From Carallia brachiata (Eukaryota; Streptophyta; Magnoliopsida; Malpighiales; Rhizophoraceae), in contig JADCRB010000043.1 in assembly GCA_021464245.1 (NCBI GenBank), positions 3,838,794 through 3,902,793 on the forward strand: a stretch of DNA of 64,000 bases, given 5' to 3'. Below are positions 1 through 12,420 of the stretch, piece after piece. The position numbers were made by a program, and so were the translations under genes. Under the pieces are notes generated by a model. That model was not told where the DNA came from. It did no database searches and worked only from the letters and a program-made list of their open reading frames with translations. Every line of letters starts with the position of its first letter. The first letter of the stretch is position 1.

Positions 1-2574
1 TCCAGGCTGACAAAGCTGAAAACTATGATCTTGACCACATGCATGCTCTACGGGCCAATCCCAACATCAATAGGAAATATGACCTCCCTTATTGATCTTG
101 AATTGAGTGGGAATTTCCTTGCAGGCCCGATTCCTGCAGAGATTGGACAGCTGAAGAACTTGCGGCAACTTGAACTCTACTACAATTTCCACCTTTCTGG
201 CAATATACCCGAGGAACTTGGAAATTTGACGGAGCTCGTTGATTTGGACATTTCAGTCTCTAAGTTGACAGGACCGATTCCAGAATCCGTATGCCGCCTT
301 CCTAAGCTTGAAGTCTTGCAGCTTTACAACAATAGCCTCACAGGAGAAATCCCAAGTGCTATTGCAAATTCAAGGACCTTGCGCATCCTATCAGTCTACA
401 CCAATTCTCTGACGGGGGAAGTTCCACAGAACCTGGGGCAGTCCTCCGCCATGATTGTCCTGGACTTGTCAGAAAACCGCCTTTCAGGTCAGTTGCCAAA
501 AGATGTTTGCAAGGGAGGTAAACTGTTGTACTTCCTTGTCCTGGATAATATGTTTTCTGGAGAGTTGCCTAACAGTTATGCAGAATGTAAGACTCTTCTA
601 CGTTTTCGGGTCAGTAATAATCGTCTGGAGGGCCCGATACCTGAAGGAATTCTTGGTCTACCCCATGTTTCAATTATCGATCTAGGTTACAATAATTTCA
701 GCGGTCCAATTGGAAAAACAGTTGGAATTGCTAGAAATTTGTCAGAATTGTTCATACAGAACAACAGGATTTCAGGGGTTCTGCCTCCAGAAATATCCGG
801 AGCTATCAATTTGGTTAAGATTGATCTCAGCAATAATCTTCTTTCTGGGCCAATACCTTCCCAAATTGGCTATCTGAGCAGGCTAAACTTGTTGATGTTG
901 CAAGGCAACAGGTTGAATTCCTCCATCCCACTGTCACTTTCTCAGTTAAAATCTCTCAATGTCCTTGATCTCTCCAACAACCTCTTGACTGGAAGCATCC
1001 CAGAAAGTCTGATTGACTTGTTACCTAACTCTATCAACTTTTCTAACAATCTTCTTTCTGGTCCAATCCCTCTCTCGCTTGTAAAAGGAGGGCTGATGGA
1101 AAGCTTTTCAGGCAATCCAGGACTCTGTCTTCCAGTTTATGTTAATTCATCAGATAAAAGTTTTCCAATTTGTCCACAGAGCTACAACCGCAAAAGGCTT
1201 AATTCCTTCTGGGTGATTGGCGTTTCAGCAGCAATCATTATTGTTGGAGCTCTACTATATCTAAAACGTCGGTTTAGTCAGGAAAAAGCTGTCATGGAAC
1301 ACGATGAGACTATGTCTTCATCGTTCATTTCATACGATGTAAAGAGCTTCCACAGAATAAGTTTCGACCCACAAGAGATCATTGAAGCAATGGTTGATAA
1401 GAACATAGTGGGCCATGGAGGATCAGGGACAGTCTACAAAATAGAACTGAACAGTGGGGATGTTTTTGCAGTGAAGAGACTTTGGAGCAAGAGAACGAAA
1501 GATTCTACCTCGGAGGATCAGTTGCTTTTGGACAAGGAATTAAAAACTGAAGTTGAGACTCTAGGGAATATAAGACACAAGAACATCGTCAAGCTGTACT
1601 GTTACTTCTCCAGTTTGGAGTGCAATCTGTTGGTTTATGAATATATGACAAATGGAAATCTCTGGGATGCGCTTCACAAAGGGTATGTCAATCTGAATTG
1701 GCCTACCCGTCATCAAGTAGCACTTGGGGTCGCACAGGGATTGGCCTATCTGCACCATGATCTGTTGCGGCCTATCATTCACCGAGACATCAAGTCAACC
1801 AACATCCTTCTAGACGTCAATTTCCAGCCCAAGGTTGCAGATTTTGGCATAGCCAAGGTTTTGCAAGCTCGAGGAGGGAAAGACTCAACCACCACAGTTA
1901 TTGCTGGGACCTACGGCTACCTGGCCCCAGGCAGTTTTCTCGCCCTTCTGAGTTGCATCATAATTTCACGATCATAATAATTTAAAAACGTTTTCAACTC
2001 GAAAAGGGAACATAATTTGTTTTCTAATGCAATAATCCTGTAAACTATGTTATCACCAGCACCACTTATTATTTATTTCTTCTCAGTATAATTTTGCTAC
2101 TCAGCTATTCTATTAGGTTGTTGTGAGTAAATGTCAACCATTTTTATTGAATCATATGTTGTTTTGGTCACAGAATATGCATATTCATCTAAAGCAACGA
2201 CCAAGTGCGATGTGTACAGTTTTGGAGTAGTACTGATGGAATTAATAACTGGAAAGAAGCCAGTGGAGGCAGATTTTGGGGACAACAAAAACATTATATA
2301 TTGGGTTTCCACGAAAGTGAACACCAAGGAAGGTGTAATGGAGGTACTAGACAAGCGATTATCGGGGTCGTTCAGGGATGAGATGATTCAGGTTCTTAAA
2401 GTTGCCATCCGCTGCACCAGCAAGAGCCCAACCGCTCGACCAACCATGAATGAGGTTGTCCAGTTGCTGATGGAGGCAGACCCTTGCAAATTCGATTCTT
2501 GCAAGCCATCAAATAAGACCAAAGACAAAGAGATGCCAAATGTCACTAAGATAAAGAACCAATCAGAGTTATGA
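1..2574 (+). CDS. CEPR1: CEP receptor-like LRR kinase, 5' end outside window
   Basis: Plasma-membrane leucine-rich-repeat receptor kinase. The family perceives C-terminally encoded peptides (CEPs) in nitrogen signalling and root and vascular development. Exons 1-1930 and 2174-2574 join in frame and give 776 visible residues; about 200 N-terminal residues (signal peptide, first LRRs) lie before base 1, so the ATG at 25 is internal. LRRs fill about residues 1-370. One membrane segment follows at about 403-422 (VIGVSAAIIIVGALLYL) with a basic stop-transfer. The kinase starts at about 468 with GHGGSGTVYK, then FAVKRL (catalytic Lys), HRDIKSTN (about 593), DFGIAK and GTYGYLAPE, the last formed only after splicing. 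Key catalytic residues look intact. Wording through the LRRs and kinase agrees closely with what I recall of Arabidopsis XIP1/CEPR1, hence the symbol. The intron begins with GC rather than GT. Confidence 0.9.
1931..2173 (+). other. GC-AG intron in the receptor kinase gene
   Basis: The intron begins GCAGTT directly after CCCCAG and ends GTCACAG. Joining 1930 to 2174 rebuilds the kinase subdomain VIII motif APE in frame (cca-g|aa). The nearest GT, three bases downstream, would also keep the frame but replace the Glu of APE by Gly-Lys, which should harm a kinase. A GC donor is therefore the best reading. Confidence 0.75.
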
Positions 2575-5048
2575 TTTCCAGCAGCATTTTATGGTATTGG
2601 TGGGGTTGTAGGAAAAGGAATATAGACTTTATAGACATATATAAATTAATTAGCATAGCTTCTAAGATCTTTCTGAGAGTTATCATAAAGAGCAACTTAT
2701 GTTTCCTTTTTTTCTTTTTGTCTATTTTTCTCTAAAGTAGCATGTAGATAGATACTTCGTCTTCTTCTTTTCCTCCTTTAATTTCCTTTACTTTCCTTTA
2801 CTTTTCCATTTTTTTTTCTTGCTGCTGTAAGGACTTGAGAAAGTATAATCAATATGATTGCTTTGTAGCAACGCAAGTGAAATCATTCCCTAGCTTTTGA
2901 GAATTTTTGTTTGGGCCTTTTTTGTTTTTTGGTGGGGTCTTCAATCGCCAGAGAAAAAAAAAATAACAAAAGCACATTATTGGCAAAAGGGTGGAAGACT
3001 CTGATTCGCAAAGTGGCTTCTTTTTGGCACTGAAATGGATTCTGATCCTTTTTTTTTTTTTTTTTTTTTTGTGGAAAAGGCATGATTCATACTGGATGGC
3101 CCCACTTCAGTTAAGCTAGTAAGCTATCCACAAGAGACGGATCAACGGGGCTAATTGATTGATTTAGCCACATCCAAGTTTGTGACCGAAGTGAATGGAG
3201 AAACATTTTATTCCTTTTTTCCTCTTCTTCATTTTCTAAATGAATGTTGCCTAGTTCGCTGTACTGGAGGAGTCCATATCGAAAGCGGAAAAAAGACATT
3301 AAATCGTTTTGACCATAATTAGTTAGCCAAGCCCACAACATCCACTTACGAGTTGGAATGCTCTTCCTGTATCGAAGGTACCCAAAGGCGAGTCATAGGC
3401 ACCATATTTCAACTATTATGATGCTCCAACATTTAGTTCGTGTTACAGAGTTGTGGATAGGTCTCTCGGGGGACAACCGTTAAGATCTTAGATCCGTTAC
3501 GAACTTGGATATCTATTTTCAATGTTTCGCATTCTAATCCAAGAAAAAAGTATGAAATTTATGATAATAGAAAAAATTATTAGTTCACAGTCCAACGCAC
3601 TTCTTAATAGATAAATAAAAAATAAAGTTATAGAGAGACTTTTATGCGATCAGTGCGAGAAAGATATTGTGATTCTCTCCTTTTCCCATAAAAGTTATTG
3701 TGGAAGCATATGTTAGCAAATACAGTACTGCCAATAATAGCTAGTGTTGGAGAAAATTTAAGAGTTTAAAGCTAAATTAGTGACTGTTCATCATTAAGTG
3801 GGTATCTCAATAGGCAACTTGCAACTAGCATAAATGATGAAACATGAGAATATGTGCACAGTGCAAGCATTTGCATCTACACACAGAAAAAAGAAAAAAG
3901 AAAAAAAAAACAAAACAAAAACAAAAGAAGAACAAGAAAGGATTATGCACAGCTGCAGATAAGTGTGTCTACTTCAGGAGTGGCTTGCGGGGTCCTCCCA
4001 GAAGAATAAGATTCGTGCTTTTAGGGATGGTGGAGAGGCCATATAAGAAAAGCTCAAAGCTTTGATTGTGAGAATATAGTACCAAGACATGCTTGGCTAT
4101 GGATGAATACATAAAAAGCCTTTCCACTGCGTTTCAAGGGACGAATGAGGCTAACATAGGCACACAAAACAGAACATTAATGATCATGACACTTGTTAGA
4201 TTTTCTTTTTGCCACTTGAATTGGAGAGAGAGTCAATTATGACTGATATCTATATTCTACCGTCAGATTTTAATTTAGTAACTATCAAGTTATATTTAAT
4301 AATTAAAACGTTTTTTAAAGTTGAGACAATTTTTTTTATCTAGTCATAACTAATAATATATATATATCGGGAGGATTGATGAGAAGTGAGTTTGCAACCG
4401 CTATCTCATATTTGGATATAAGGCTTAATATCGAGTTAGACAACAATAGTTAGTTGTCAGACAATGTTACCCATCACCATTTTTGTAAAACTTGTTTTGT
4501 CTCTCGACAAAATGGCCAGTTTCCACCAAAGGGCGGGATAGAGGTGTTGGTGGGAGATGAAATGATGAATTTCACTGAAGTACATAGCCACTTAATAGTA
4601 GTGTGTGAGATCAGTGACAAAGTTACTCGTTTGTGGCACTTGGTGGTCGCTAATGGGAATTCCACTCACGTTACAATTGCCAAATGGTAAACTACCATGA
4701 ATTAAATAATCATAAGCATGGGAATTGACATTAGCAACACATCAAAATTTTAGAAGATTATTACAATCATTACTGCCTCCAAGAAGGATACAAAGAAACA
4801 TCGCGTAGTGAATTGCATACACATCCACGTGTTTGCATACGTGTGAACAGAAAATCAGATTGAGAAGCAGCTACTTCTCTTCTACGTGTGAAAGCATTAT
4901 GTGTGCCACTAAAAAGGCTTAATTACCCCTATGAAGTATAGATACTGCCAAGGATAGGAACAGTGCAATTTAACGTTAGGTTGTCGTTTAGGAAATACGA
5001 AAGAAAAAGAAGTAGTTGAAGATATGTTTGGCGACGGTACAAAATTAA
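2575..5048. other. 3' UTR then gene-free DNA
   Basis: The first 250-300 bases are the probable 3' UTR of the receptor kinase (T-rich, with AATCAAT-type polyadenylation contexts near 2845-2855). Beyond that I see only AT-rich DNA with homopolymers (poly-T about 3050-3070, A-rich about 3885-3935) and short chance ORFs. An ORF at 4454-4690 has no recognisable domain. Confidence 0.5.
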
Positions 5049-5404
5049 TGGTCTGTTTGGTTAATTAGAGAAAGAGAAGGAAAGAAAAAAAAATATATAA
5101 CCATTATTTATTATTTTTTCATAATTTTTTCTTTCTCTTTAACTTTTTTTATTTATCCAAATAACTTATTTTCTTCACTATTTTTTCTCACAAATTACTG
5201 TTTATTTTTCTTTCTTAACATCCTTTTTTTTACAACTTTCTCCACTTATTCAACCAACTTTTTTTCTCACTACTTTTTTACTTACAAATTACTATTCATT
5301 TTACTTTTTTATCACATTCTTTCTAATAACTTTCTTTATTTTTTCACAACTTTCTTTATCATTCATTTCTTTTTCATATATTTCCTCTCAATCCAAACAC
5401 ACTA
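5049..5404. mobile_element. Tourist-like MITE
   Basis: A 356-bp AT-rich element with inverted ends TGGTCTGTTTGG (left) and, reverse complemented, TAGTGTGTTTGG (right). It is flanked on both sides by TAA (5046-5048 and 5405-5407). The 3-bp TAA/TTA target duplication and the GTTTGG-type ends are typical of non-autonomous PIF/Harbinger (Tourist) MITEs. There is no coding content. A complete PIF element lies at 29749-34505. Confidence 0.65.
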
Positions 5405-6555
5405 TAAAAGTTCATTTAGTTAAAAATTCATGGTGTTGAACTATGGTAAGGAAAGCTGTTGTTGGCATGGGAATTAAAGTCCAAATCGTTCTTTCCAACC
5501 TAACCCCTCCGACCAAAATTCAGTCTTTAACCCCAACCCTCTAGTACACTAGAGCCTTTTTAATTTTTCGCACTAGGTTTTTGGAATCTAATCTAATTAG
5601 GGGAAACTACGCTATTTATGTCTATTTTTTTTAATGTCCAAACAAGAAAATTTCCATGTTTCTACCCTCATAAGCTGCTCTCGTTCATGTTAATAAAAGG
5701 TTTTATCCTCCACGTTATATGTGTGTGCGACTTGGTTTAAGTTTTCAGCATATGTAACATTTGCGATATCTTGAGGGGTGAGAGATAAAGAGAGCATAGA
5801 ACAATAAGGGAAAATATTTATGGCTAAACGTTGGTAGCCCAATGTAGCGACAAAGGACCGACAGCGAGGGTGGAGCAGCAGAGGCAGCGGAGGTGGAGGC
5901 AGCGCTAACTTAAGCAGTAGCAAACTAAATGGCAACAGAGGAGACATCGTCAGAGACGGTGGCACCAGTGGCTGGTACAACAGCGTAGGTGGTGAGGTCA
6001 ATGTCTGAGATGGCCACCTGTAGAGCTGCACCAACAGCAATTGCATAGTCAGAGGCGACAACCAATAAGGTAATGCCAACAACAAAGGGAGCTTTGAAGA
6101 TGGCGGCGTAGGAGGCTAGTGCGACAGTAGATAAGGCGGCGCTAGTACTAGAGAGTGTGGTAGAAACAACAAAAGTCGTGGAAAGTCGCTGAGGAACTCA
6201 TATCGGGTATTTGGGAGGCCGCGGGTGAGCTTATTTAAGCTAGAATTAGGAAGTTGCCAAACCAAAAGCACCATAAACACCATAGTACGAGCAAAGAAGA
6301 GGAGAAAGAGAAGTAGGGTGGAGAAGGAGTAGAAAGAAGACAAGTGGAGAAGAGATGAAAAAGAGGAGAGAAGGAAAGGAAAGACTAATGACCACCTCCA
6401 CCGGCTACGAGAGGTAAATGTTACTGTTGAAAATCAAAGAAGATTTAGAAAGAGATAATTTTAAAAAGAGATTTTGCAACACGAGATTGTCTCTCGGAAT
6501 AGCTACATCTCCGTTTGGCAACAACATGACAGCTACATGCCTACATCTCATGTAT
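5405..6555. other. Gene-free interval with an unusual GC-richer patch
   Basis: About 5690-6345 is richer in G+C than its surroundings. On the minus strand it is open for two leucine/proline-rich ORFs (6116-6343 and 5690-6085). The upper one begins with a hydrophobic stretch, but neither contains a domain I recognise and both are compositionally simple. I read the patch as a decayed transposon or gene fragment of unknown origin. Confidence 0.35.
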
Positions 6556-7180
6556 AGGTGTCAAAACGGGTCATCGGATCGGGTTTGTGTTAGGTCACTT
6601 CGGGTTCGGGTCACTTCAGGTCGGGTTACTTATGGGTCAAGTTATCTTCGGGTCATTTTGGGTTGGTCACTTCGGGTCCGAGTCGGGTTCGGGTCAACCC
6701 ACGAGTTGGTCACGTCATCAAAAATGATGACGTAACATTTTTTATTAAAAATTTAAAAATTTCAAAAATTTTACTAAAAATTCTTAAAAATCAAAGAAAA
6801 TCACATGATTGAAAAATAATTGAAGAAATTTTTTTTAAAATATTTTAAAAAATTAAAATAAAATTTAAAATTGTATAAAAAATCTCAAAATATTCTAAAA
6901 AAATTTATAATTAAGATTTATATTGAAAATAGTGTAATCTATACTTTTTATAATATAAAATATGCTAAATTTTTTCATTTTATTTTTTTGTTCCCTTAAG
7001 AAAAAAAAAAGTTCGGGTCAAACGGGTCGGGTTAGGGTTGAGTCGGGTTTGACCTAAAGATTTTCGGGTCATTCGGGTTCGGGGTCATTTCAGATTAGGT
7101 CATCCTTCGCGTCGGGTTTGGGTCGTATTTTTCGGACGGGTTCGGGTCAACCCATCGAGTCGGGTCAGATTTTGACACCT
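6556..7180. mobile_element. GGGTC-rich inverted-repeat element, non-autonomous
   Basis: The element starts AGGTGTCAAAA and ends TTTTGACACCT, an 11-bp perfect terminal inverted repeat. Both subterminal zones carry many copies of CGGGT/GGGTC around an AT-rich core (6730-7005). The sequences TCTCATGTA just outside the left end and TCTCATGCA just outside the right end (after CGAG) could be a 9-bp target duplication, which would suggest a Mutator-like relative. There is no transposase. Confidence 0.5.
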
Positions 7181-7210
7181 CGAGTCTCATGCAATAATTA
7201 TTACTGTATC

Positions 7211-7231
7211 TTTTTTTTTTTTTTATCCTGG
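7211..7231 (-). mobile_element. Near-empty poly(A) retroposition scar
   Basis: A T14 run plus ATCCTGG (on the minus strand CCAGGAT followed by A14) lies between TTATTACTGTATC (7198-7210) and TTATTACAGTATC (7232-7244), a 13-bp repeat with one mismatch. This looks like target-primed reverse transcription that stopped a few bases beyond the poly(A) tail. Confidence 0.5.
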
Positions 7232-7244
7232 TTATTACAGTATC

Positions 7245-8954
7245 CTAATATCTCGGCGGGTTGCGCTTTTCATGACGCAGAGCAATAGACCAGCCACAAG
7301 AAGCGGACTCGCAGAAGAATGGGTTTTGGACATTCATGGGCCAAGCCCAAGCTTTGCAACTAGATTCTGTGTATGTATGGTCTTAATGAGTGTTGAAGTT
7401 GGGCTGGAATAGCAATCTAAATGCTTAAACCTAAATGCAACTGGAAATTTTTGAATGATAACTACTTTTGAAAATCTTTTCAAGGCCTATTCTCAGAAAA
7501 AAAAAAAAAAAATCTTTTCAAGGCCAGCAAATCAATTTTGATGCTTATTTTGTTTATCCATTATTTTAGTGAAATGGAAATTTAAAGGAAAATTTTTTTA
7601 GATCAACCAATAGAATTAGCATTTCGTTCGTCTACCAGATCCAGTTTTGTGGGCTAGTGCTACAAAAGGGGAACGAGGACATAATTTGCTGAGAGAATAG
7701 CCGACACGGAACATGAGTACCCGTTTGATTCATTTATGGCAAATTAAAAAGCAGGCACATACTACGAAAATTAGTCATCAGTTTATTATTCTCAAATAAG
7801 GAAATGACTATTTTTTAAAAAGATATTATAATAATATTGATTATTGCATCTACATATTAATGTTAAAAATTAAATGTTGATATTTTTATTTAATTTTTTT
7901 ATAAAAAAACTCACCATCCTAATATACACGAGATAAAGTGAGACTCTACCGCAACATAATAATTACTAAATTTAAAATTGATCATTACACGTCAATTTTT
8001 TTCTCAATTGAAGTAAGCATCCAACTTATTAATTGGAGGAGAGGGCTATTGTAAGTATTCAAACCTGCATTGTGTGCATGCAAAACACGCCAACTTGGAG
8101 CGAAACTCGTATCCAAGATGGTAAATGGCTCTATGGACGAAGTTAGAAGGATAATAACAAACATAAAAAATAACATATTAAAGAATACAAAATTAATATA
8201 TATATATATATTATATATAATGGATATTATTTTAATTTAATGTGTGAACACTAAAATTAAATTTTTCCCTAATATTTTTATTTATATCTTTAACCATATC
8301 CATTCTTTATGTACGTGTTAATATATTTTCCGCGAGCAATAACAAAATGGAGTATTTATTATAATATTAGAGGAAAAGTCAACTGGGGCTGAGGAAACTG
8401 CTGAATGCTGATGCCTTGATGGGCAGGAATTTGGAGTGGAAAGTTGCCACATTGTTGTGGATTGTTTTTTCTTTTTTTTGCTCCCTAGCGTTTTTAATTA
8501 TCTGAGCGAGACAACCGCATAAAGTACGAGAGGAAAACCATACTCCATAGGGTTAATAAAGGTGGTCAGTCGGATTCATAAAAGCAGATCTCATAAAAAA
8601 TATATAAAAAAGAACAAATGCATGAAAAAGACAATTTTGTACTAGCGCATTCAGTATTCTACTATTCTGCACTTAAATTTTGGGTCGTCTGAGAAATGAA
8701 CATTTCTGTAGAGAAAAAAAAGTGTTATCTGTTGCATAATTCAAAAAATTCAAAGAATACATTTGTAGGACATTTTAGTAGTTAAAAATTTAAATATGTG
8801 AGTTTTTCTAAAATAAAAGATATATCATATCGTGAATTTATAGTTTAATAAATTTCGTAATAAAAAATAATCATTTTCCTGCGCTAATTGGACAATCATA
8901 TGTTTTATGTATAGGTGAAATTATAAGATTATAAACCACCCTTTAATTGAAGTT

Positions 8955-8990
<36 letters not shown>

Positions 8991-11640
8991 AAATGAGAGA
9001 CATAATCTATCCTATACTCTCTTAATTTTATGTTTCATTATTTGCACTACACAATTTTAGAAAGATATTATCACAATTTCAGCAGAGCTGAAACTCAAAA
9101 TACTTCCGTGAATAGAACAATATTTCTGCACCATTCTCATACATAAGTGATTAACAAGTAATTAGGAAAACCAATTAATAAGCAATTAGGAAAATAATAT
9201 TGAGATAGCTTATAAAATAAAAAAAAAACTCCAAAAGAACCAACAACCGTTTACCAACTTGTGAATATTTATCCACTAGAACAAACAATCAAACAAAAAA
9301 AAAAAGGTGAGAGAATGGAAGGGGGAATGGAAAGTTATATGCCTCTATTCTTTCAAGCTTTAACAAATGTAATTTCGGAATTTTTTGATATGAGCGAACA
9401 AAAATAATTTTAAAAGAGACGTAATTAAAATAAAAAAAAAAATAAATTTGTGTGATTTAAAATATGCTTATGTTATAATTTTAAAAAAATAGTATAGCAA
9501 ACACCTTTATTTTCCTCTAGAAAGGCTTTAAAAAAAAAACCTGTCATTTTTGGTCCATATTTGGAAAAGGAACACCAATTTTGTCTGGCTTTTTCTGTTT
9601 ATTAATGCGTTCAAGTCGTAGCGTTTAAGTCACAACAGCCTCTATAGTCCTACAACATAACTCCCTTACTCGCTGTCAACGCAGCAGAGGCCAGAAGGCG
9701 GCCATCTCTCTACCAGCATTAACTCATAGTTAACGCTGTAATTTACTGCTATCTTCTCTACCCCACTAAATTCCAGACGCTCCATATTGTGTCGAATGCA
9801 GTATTGGTTGAGTGGTAACAAAAATAAGGAAAAAGCTTCTTCCATTATATTTTACATAAAATTTGTCTCAGTGTTCAAATAAGGATGTACAAACAAACAC
9901 ACAGCAATATACCGTGTCTGTGTCAAACATATGTCACACGTGATACAGACACTATTTGAATGCAATTTTTAAAAAATTAGACATATCTTGGACATGCATT
10001 CAACACGTTATGACATAGTTCGGACAAAGTTTAAAATATTGATGGTATTTTTATAATTTTGATAATAAAATTTAAATTTAAATAAAAATTTTTAATTACG
10101 CTTGTAATTAAAGACCACATACTACATTATGAACACTTGTAAGTAAAGACTTATATTAAATTATTACACATTAATATATATATATATATATATAACTGTA
10201 TTCGTGTTATAGCTATGTCCGAAGTTTTTAAAAAAATTTGACGTGTTACCATAGTTGTGCTATACCTTAACTTTGTCACCCCGCTCACCACTCAATCGTC
10301 AACGTCTGAATTTGTGTGATTAGAAACCTTAATATGCTTGGTAAAATGTCACCGTTAAAGTCATTAGAAGGCTGATATAGAGTGAGTGGATACAATTGAC
10401 TCATCTAAATTTTGGTAAGTGTAATGAAATGTTTTTTTTTTTTTTGTATTCTATTAGTCAATTTAGTCAGGTATATGAGTTTCTGAACTTAATATAAATG
10501 TGATCTCGTATTTTAATGCATTAGAGAAGCTGCCGTAAGTAAATTATACGGTCTGTATTGGATGATACGATCCTCACCACTCGTAATGGGAAGCAAAGCA
10601 GCTAGCAAATGCAGTGGGTAGAGTGCAATTGCGTTCTCGTCAGCATTGATTTGAAAATTGCAATCTATCTAGCTCAGACCTTACGTCACCTTCCTACAAA
10701 AACGGGGAAAAACACACAGCTGGTGACTGTGAGGCTAAAATTCTGCAGACCAGCAAATCACCCAAGTAACACCGGCAATCCCCCGAGTTCTTTACTCTAT
10801 TATAGTAGTTTTTTAACCTAATATTGATTTTTTTCACTCAATTTATTGTGGTGAATATTATAGAGTAATATTACATAATTTTTAATTGATAACAATAAAT
10901 AATACTATTACATGTATTGATTATCTCATTAAGTTGCGTGTTTTATTTTTGAGCCCAAATGTGTTCTTAGAAAATCTTTCTCTTAATATGCGAGATATTT
11001 TCGCCAATAACCTAATAAGTGTAATTATCTCTCCTGGTGACTAGTTTTTGTTTCATTATCTAAGTTTGTATTTTGTTTTTTTATTTATTCTTAGTTGAAA
11101 AAAATAAATAATTATACTGTCTTATTTAAGAAAAACTTAACAATTTATAAGAAAAACTTAACAATTTATCCAAAAACAACTTCCCACAAATGGCTGAGCA
11201 AAAATTTATCTTATTTCTTTTAACAAATCCAAGCATCCAACAAAAACCTATTATTTTGACAAAAAAAAACAAAAACACATTATTTATTATTATTTTAAAA
11301 TTATTTAAATTAAGTTACTAAATTAGTAATAATAATAATAATAATAACTTAAAGACCATAAGAAATGACAGTCTAATAATATTCTAGTATGCCTTTCCCA
11401 GTATTAGAATCCATGCTCTTCCTTATAAAAAATATTAAGTGTAAATATAATGTATAAGTTTAAAATTCATTAATATTATAATTTAGCTTAAACAAGATAT
11501 ATTTTAAATTTAATAATATTTTAATGATATATTATTTTTATAAAAGAGTTTAAATAAGAATATCAACGACTAAAATATTTATTTAGATTAAAAATATAAT
11601 GATTGTTATATTTATGAAGTGATTTTTTATATTTAAAAAA
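7245..11640. other. Long gene-free AT-rich interval
   Basis: No supported gene. Contains the scar above and (TA)n microsatellites at about 8199-8218, 8958-8987 and 10170-10193. A low-complexity stretch at about 9900-10270 has repeated GTGTC/GACAC words (for example CCGTGTCTGTGTC and CGTGTTACC) and may be an old inverted-repeat element, but I could not define its ends. Other ORFs are short and featureless. Confidence 0.4.
7488..7510 (+). mobile_element. Near-empty poly(A) retroposition scar
   Basis: TATTCTCAG plus a run of about 14 A is bracketed by AATCTTTTCAAGGCC on the left (within 7471-7487) and the same 15 bases at 7511-7525. The exact flanking duplication and the A tail suggest a severely 5'-truncated retroposed RNA. 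Confidence 0.55.
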
Positions 11641-11689
11641 ACTTCAAAAAAAAAAAAATAACTTGGGGGTGTTTTTCAATGTCTCGGTA

Positions 11690-12082
11690 CACGGACACAG
11701 GGGTACGGGAGAGAGAGAGAGGGCAGGCGGAGGGGAAGGTGCACATTGCACAGACTGAGAGAGAGACAAAAGGGGGTGTGTGTTTTTAGTGCTGCAGCAG
11801 AAGAAGGAACAAAGAGAGGGTTGAAAATGGCTTTTCACCGACCTCCACGAAAAGCCCATTGCCTGCCGAAACTACCTCTCTTCACCAATCAAAGTTTGCT
11901 TCTTTTTCGTTTTTAGACCATTTAATCACAACCCACTTTTTCCTCATCGTCTCTCTCCACCTCTCTTTCTCTGTCTCAAAAAGAAAAACCCAAAAACAGA
12001 CAACACCTGGAAAGAGAGAGAGAGAGCTATTTGTTTCTGTTGGGCTTGGCTGAGTTACACTGTTCTGCAATGGCTACTGCTG

Positions 12083-12123
<41 letters not shown>

Positions 12124-12420
12124 TGTTGTTGTTGTGGGAGATGTCCATTCCGTTTTATGCAATGACCGAACTGCCCTTGCTCAGCATGAAGTATCCTTCC
12201 GTCGTTCCACCGTAAATCGAAGGACATTTTGGTATATTCGAAGATAGGAGAAAAAGGAGCCAGTGCAATGTAGGTGCTAGAAAGGCAGACAGGAATGGAG
12301 CCAGGCAAAACACATACAAAGTTAGTTGTTCTCAGAAAGAAAAAAAAAAAAAAAAGCCCACATCTTTCTTTTCTTCTTCTTGTTTTTTTTTTCCTTTCTT
12401 TTTTTTTTTTTTTTTGGGTT
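11690..12420 (+). other. Leader-like region of a putative small-ORF transcript
   Basis: 11690-12069 looks like a plant 5' leader: GA-rich and CT-rich tracts (GAGAGAGAGA at about 11710 and 12013, CTCTCTTTCTCTGTCTC at about 11960), few ATGs, then a good-context ATG (GCAATGGCT) at 12070. After the small ORF the sequence returns to non-coding composition with A and T homopolymers at about 12340-12415. No TATA box stands out. Transcription is inferred from composition only. Confidence 0.35.
12070..12165 (+). CDS. Small ORF encoding a poly-cysteine peptide
   Basis: A 31-codon ORF: Met-Ala-Thr-Ala-Ala, then seventeen consecutive Cys codons (TGC/TGT, 12085-12135), then GRCPFRFMQ and TGA. The ATG sits in a favourable context (CAATGGC) below a CT-rich leader. 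The Cys tract is a CTG-type trinucleotide repeat, so it may be only a microsatellite; read on the opposite strand the same tract is poly-Gln inside a 93-codon ORF (12027-12308). The mix of TGC and TGT shows it is not a fresh pure repeat. If translated, the product would be a tiny thiol-rich, potentially metal-binding peptide. I do not recognise a family. Confidence 0.3.

Noticed and set aside
4454..4690. 78-codon ORF with a Cys/His-rich start (HHHFCKTCF)
   Set aside because: No second metal-binding pair, no homology I recognise, and an equally long ORF on the other strand.
5690..6343. Two minus-strand Leu/Pro-rich ORFs with a signal-peptide-like start
   Set aside because: Low-complexity composition, no domain, no splice or promoter support. 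Kept only as a compositional note.
12294..12306. GGAGCCAGGCA, complementary to the first bases of miR160
   Set aside because: The match stops after 11 bases; no star sequence or stem-loop. Too short to be a precursor.
12027..12308. Minus-strand 93-codon ORF with poly-Gln
   Set aside because: It is the reverse reading of the trinucleotide repeat; flanks have no domain and the leader-like sequence points to plus-strand transcription.
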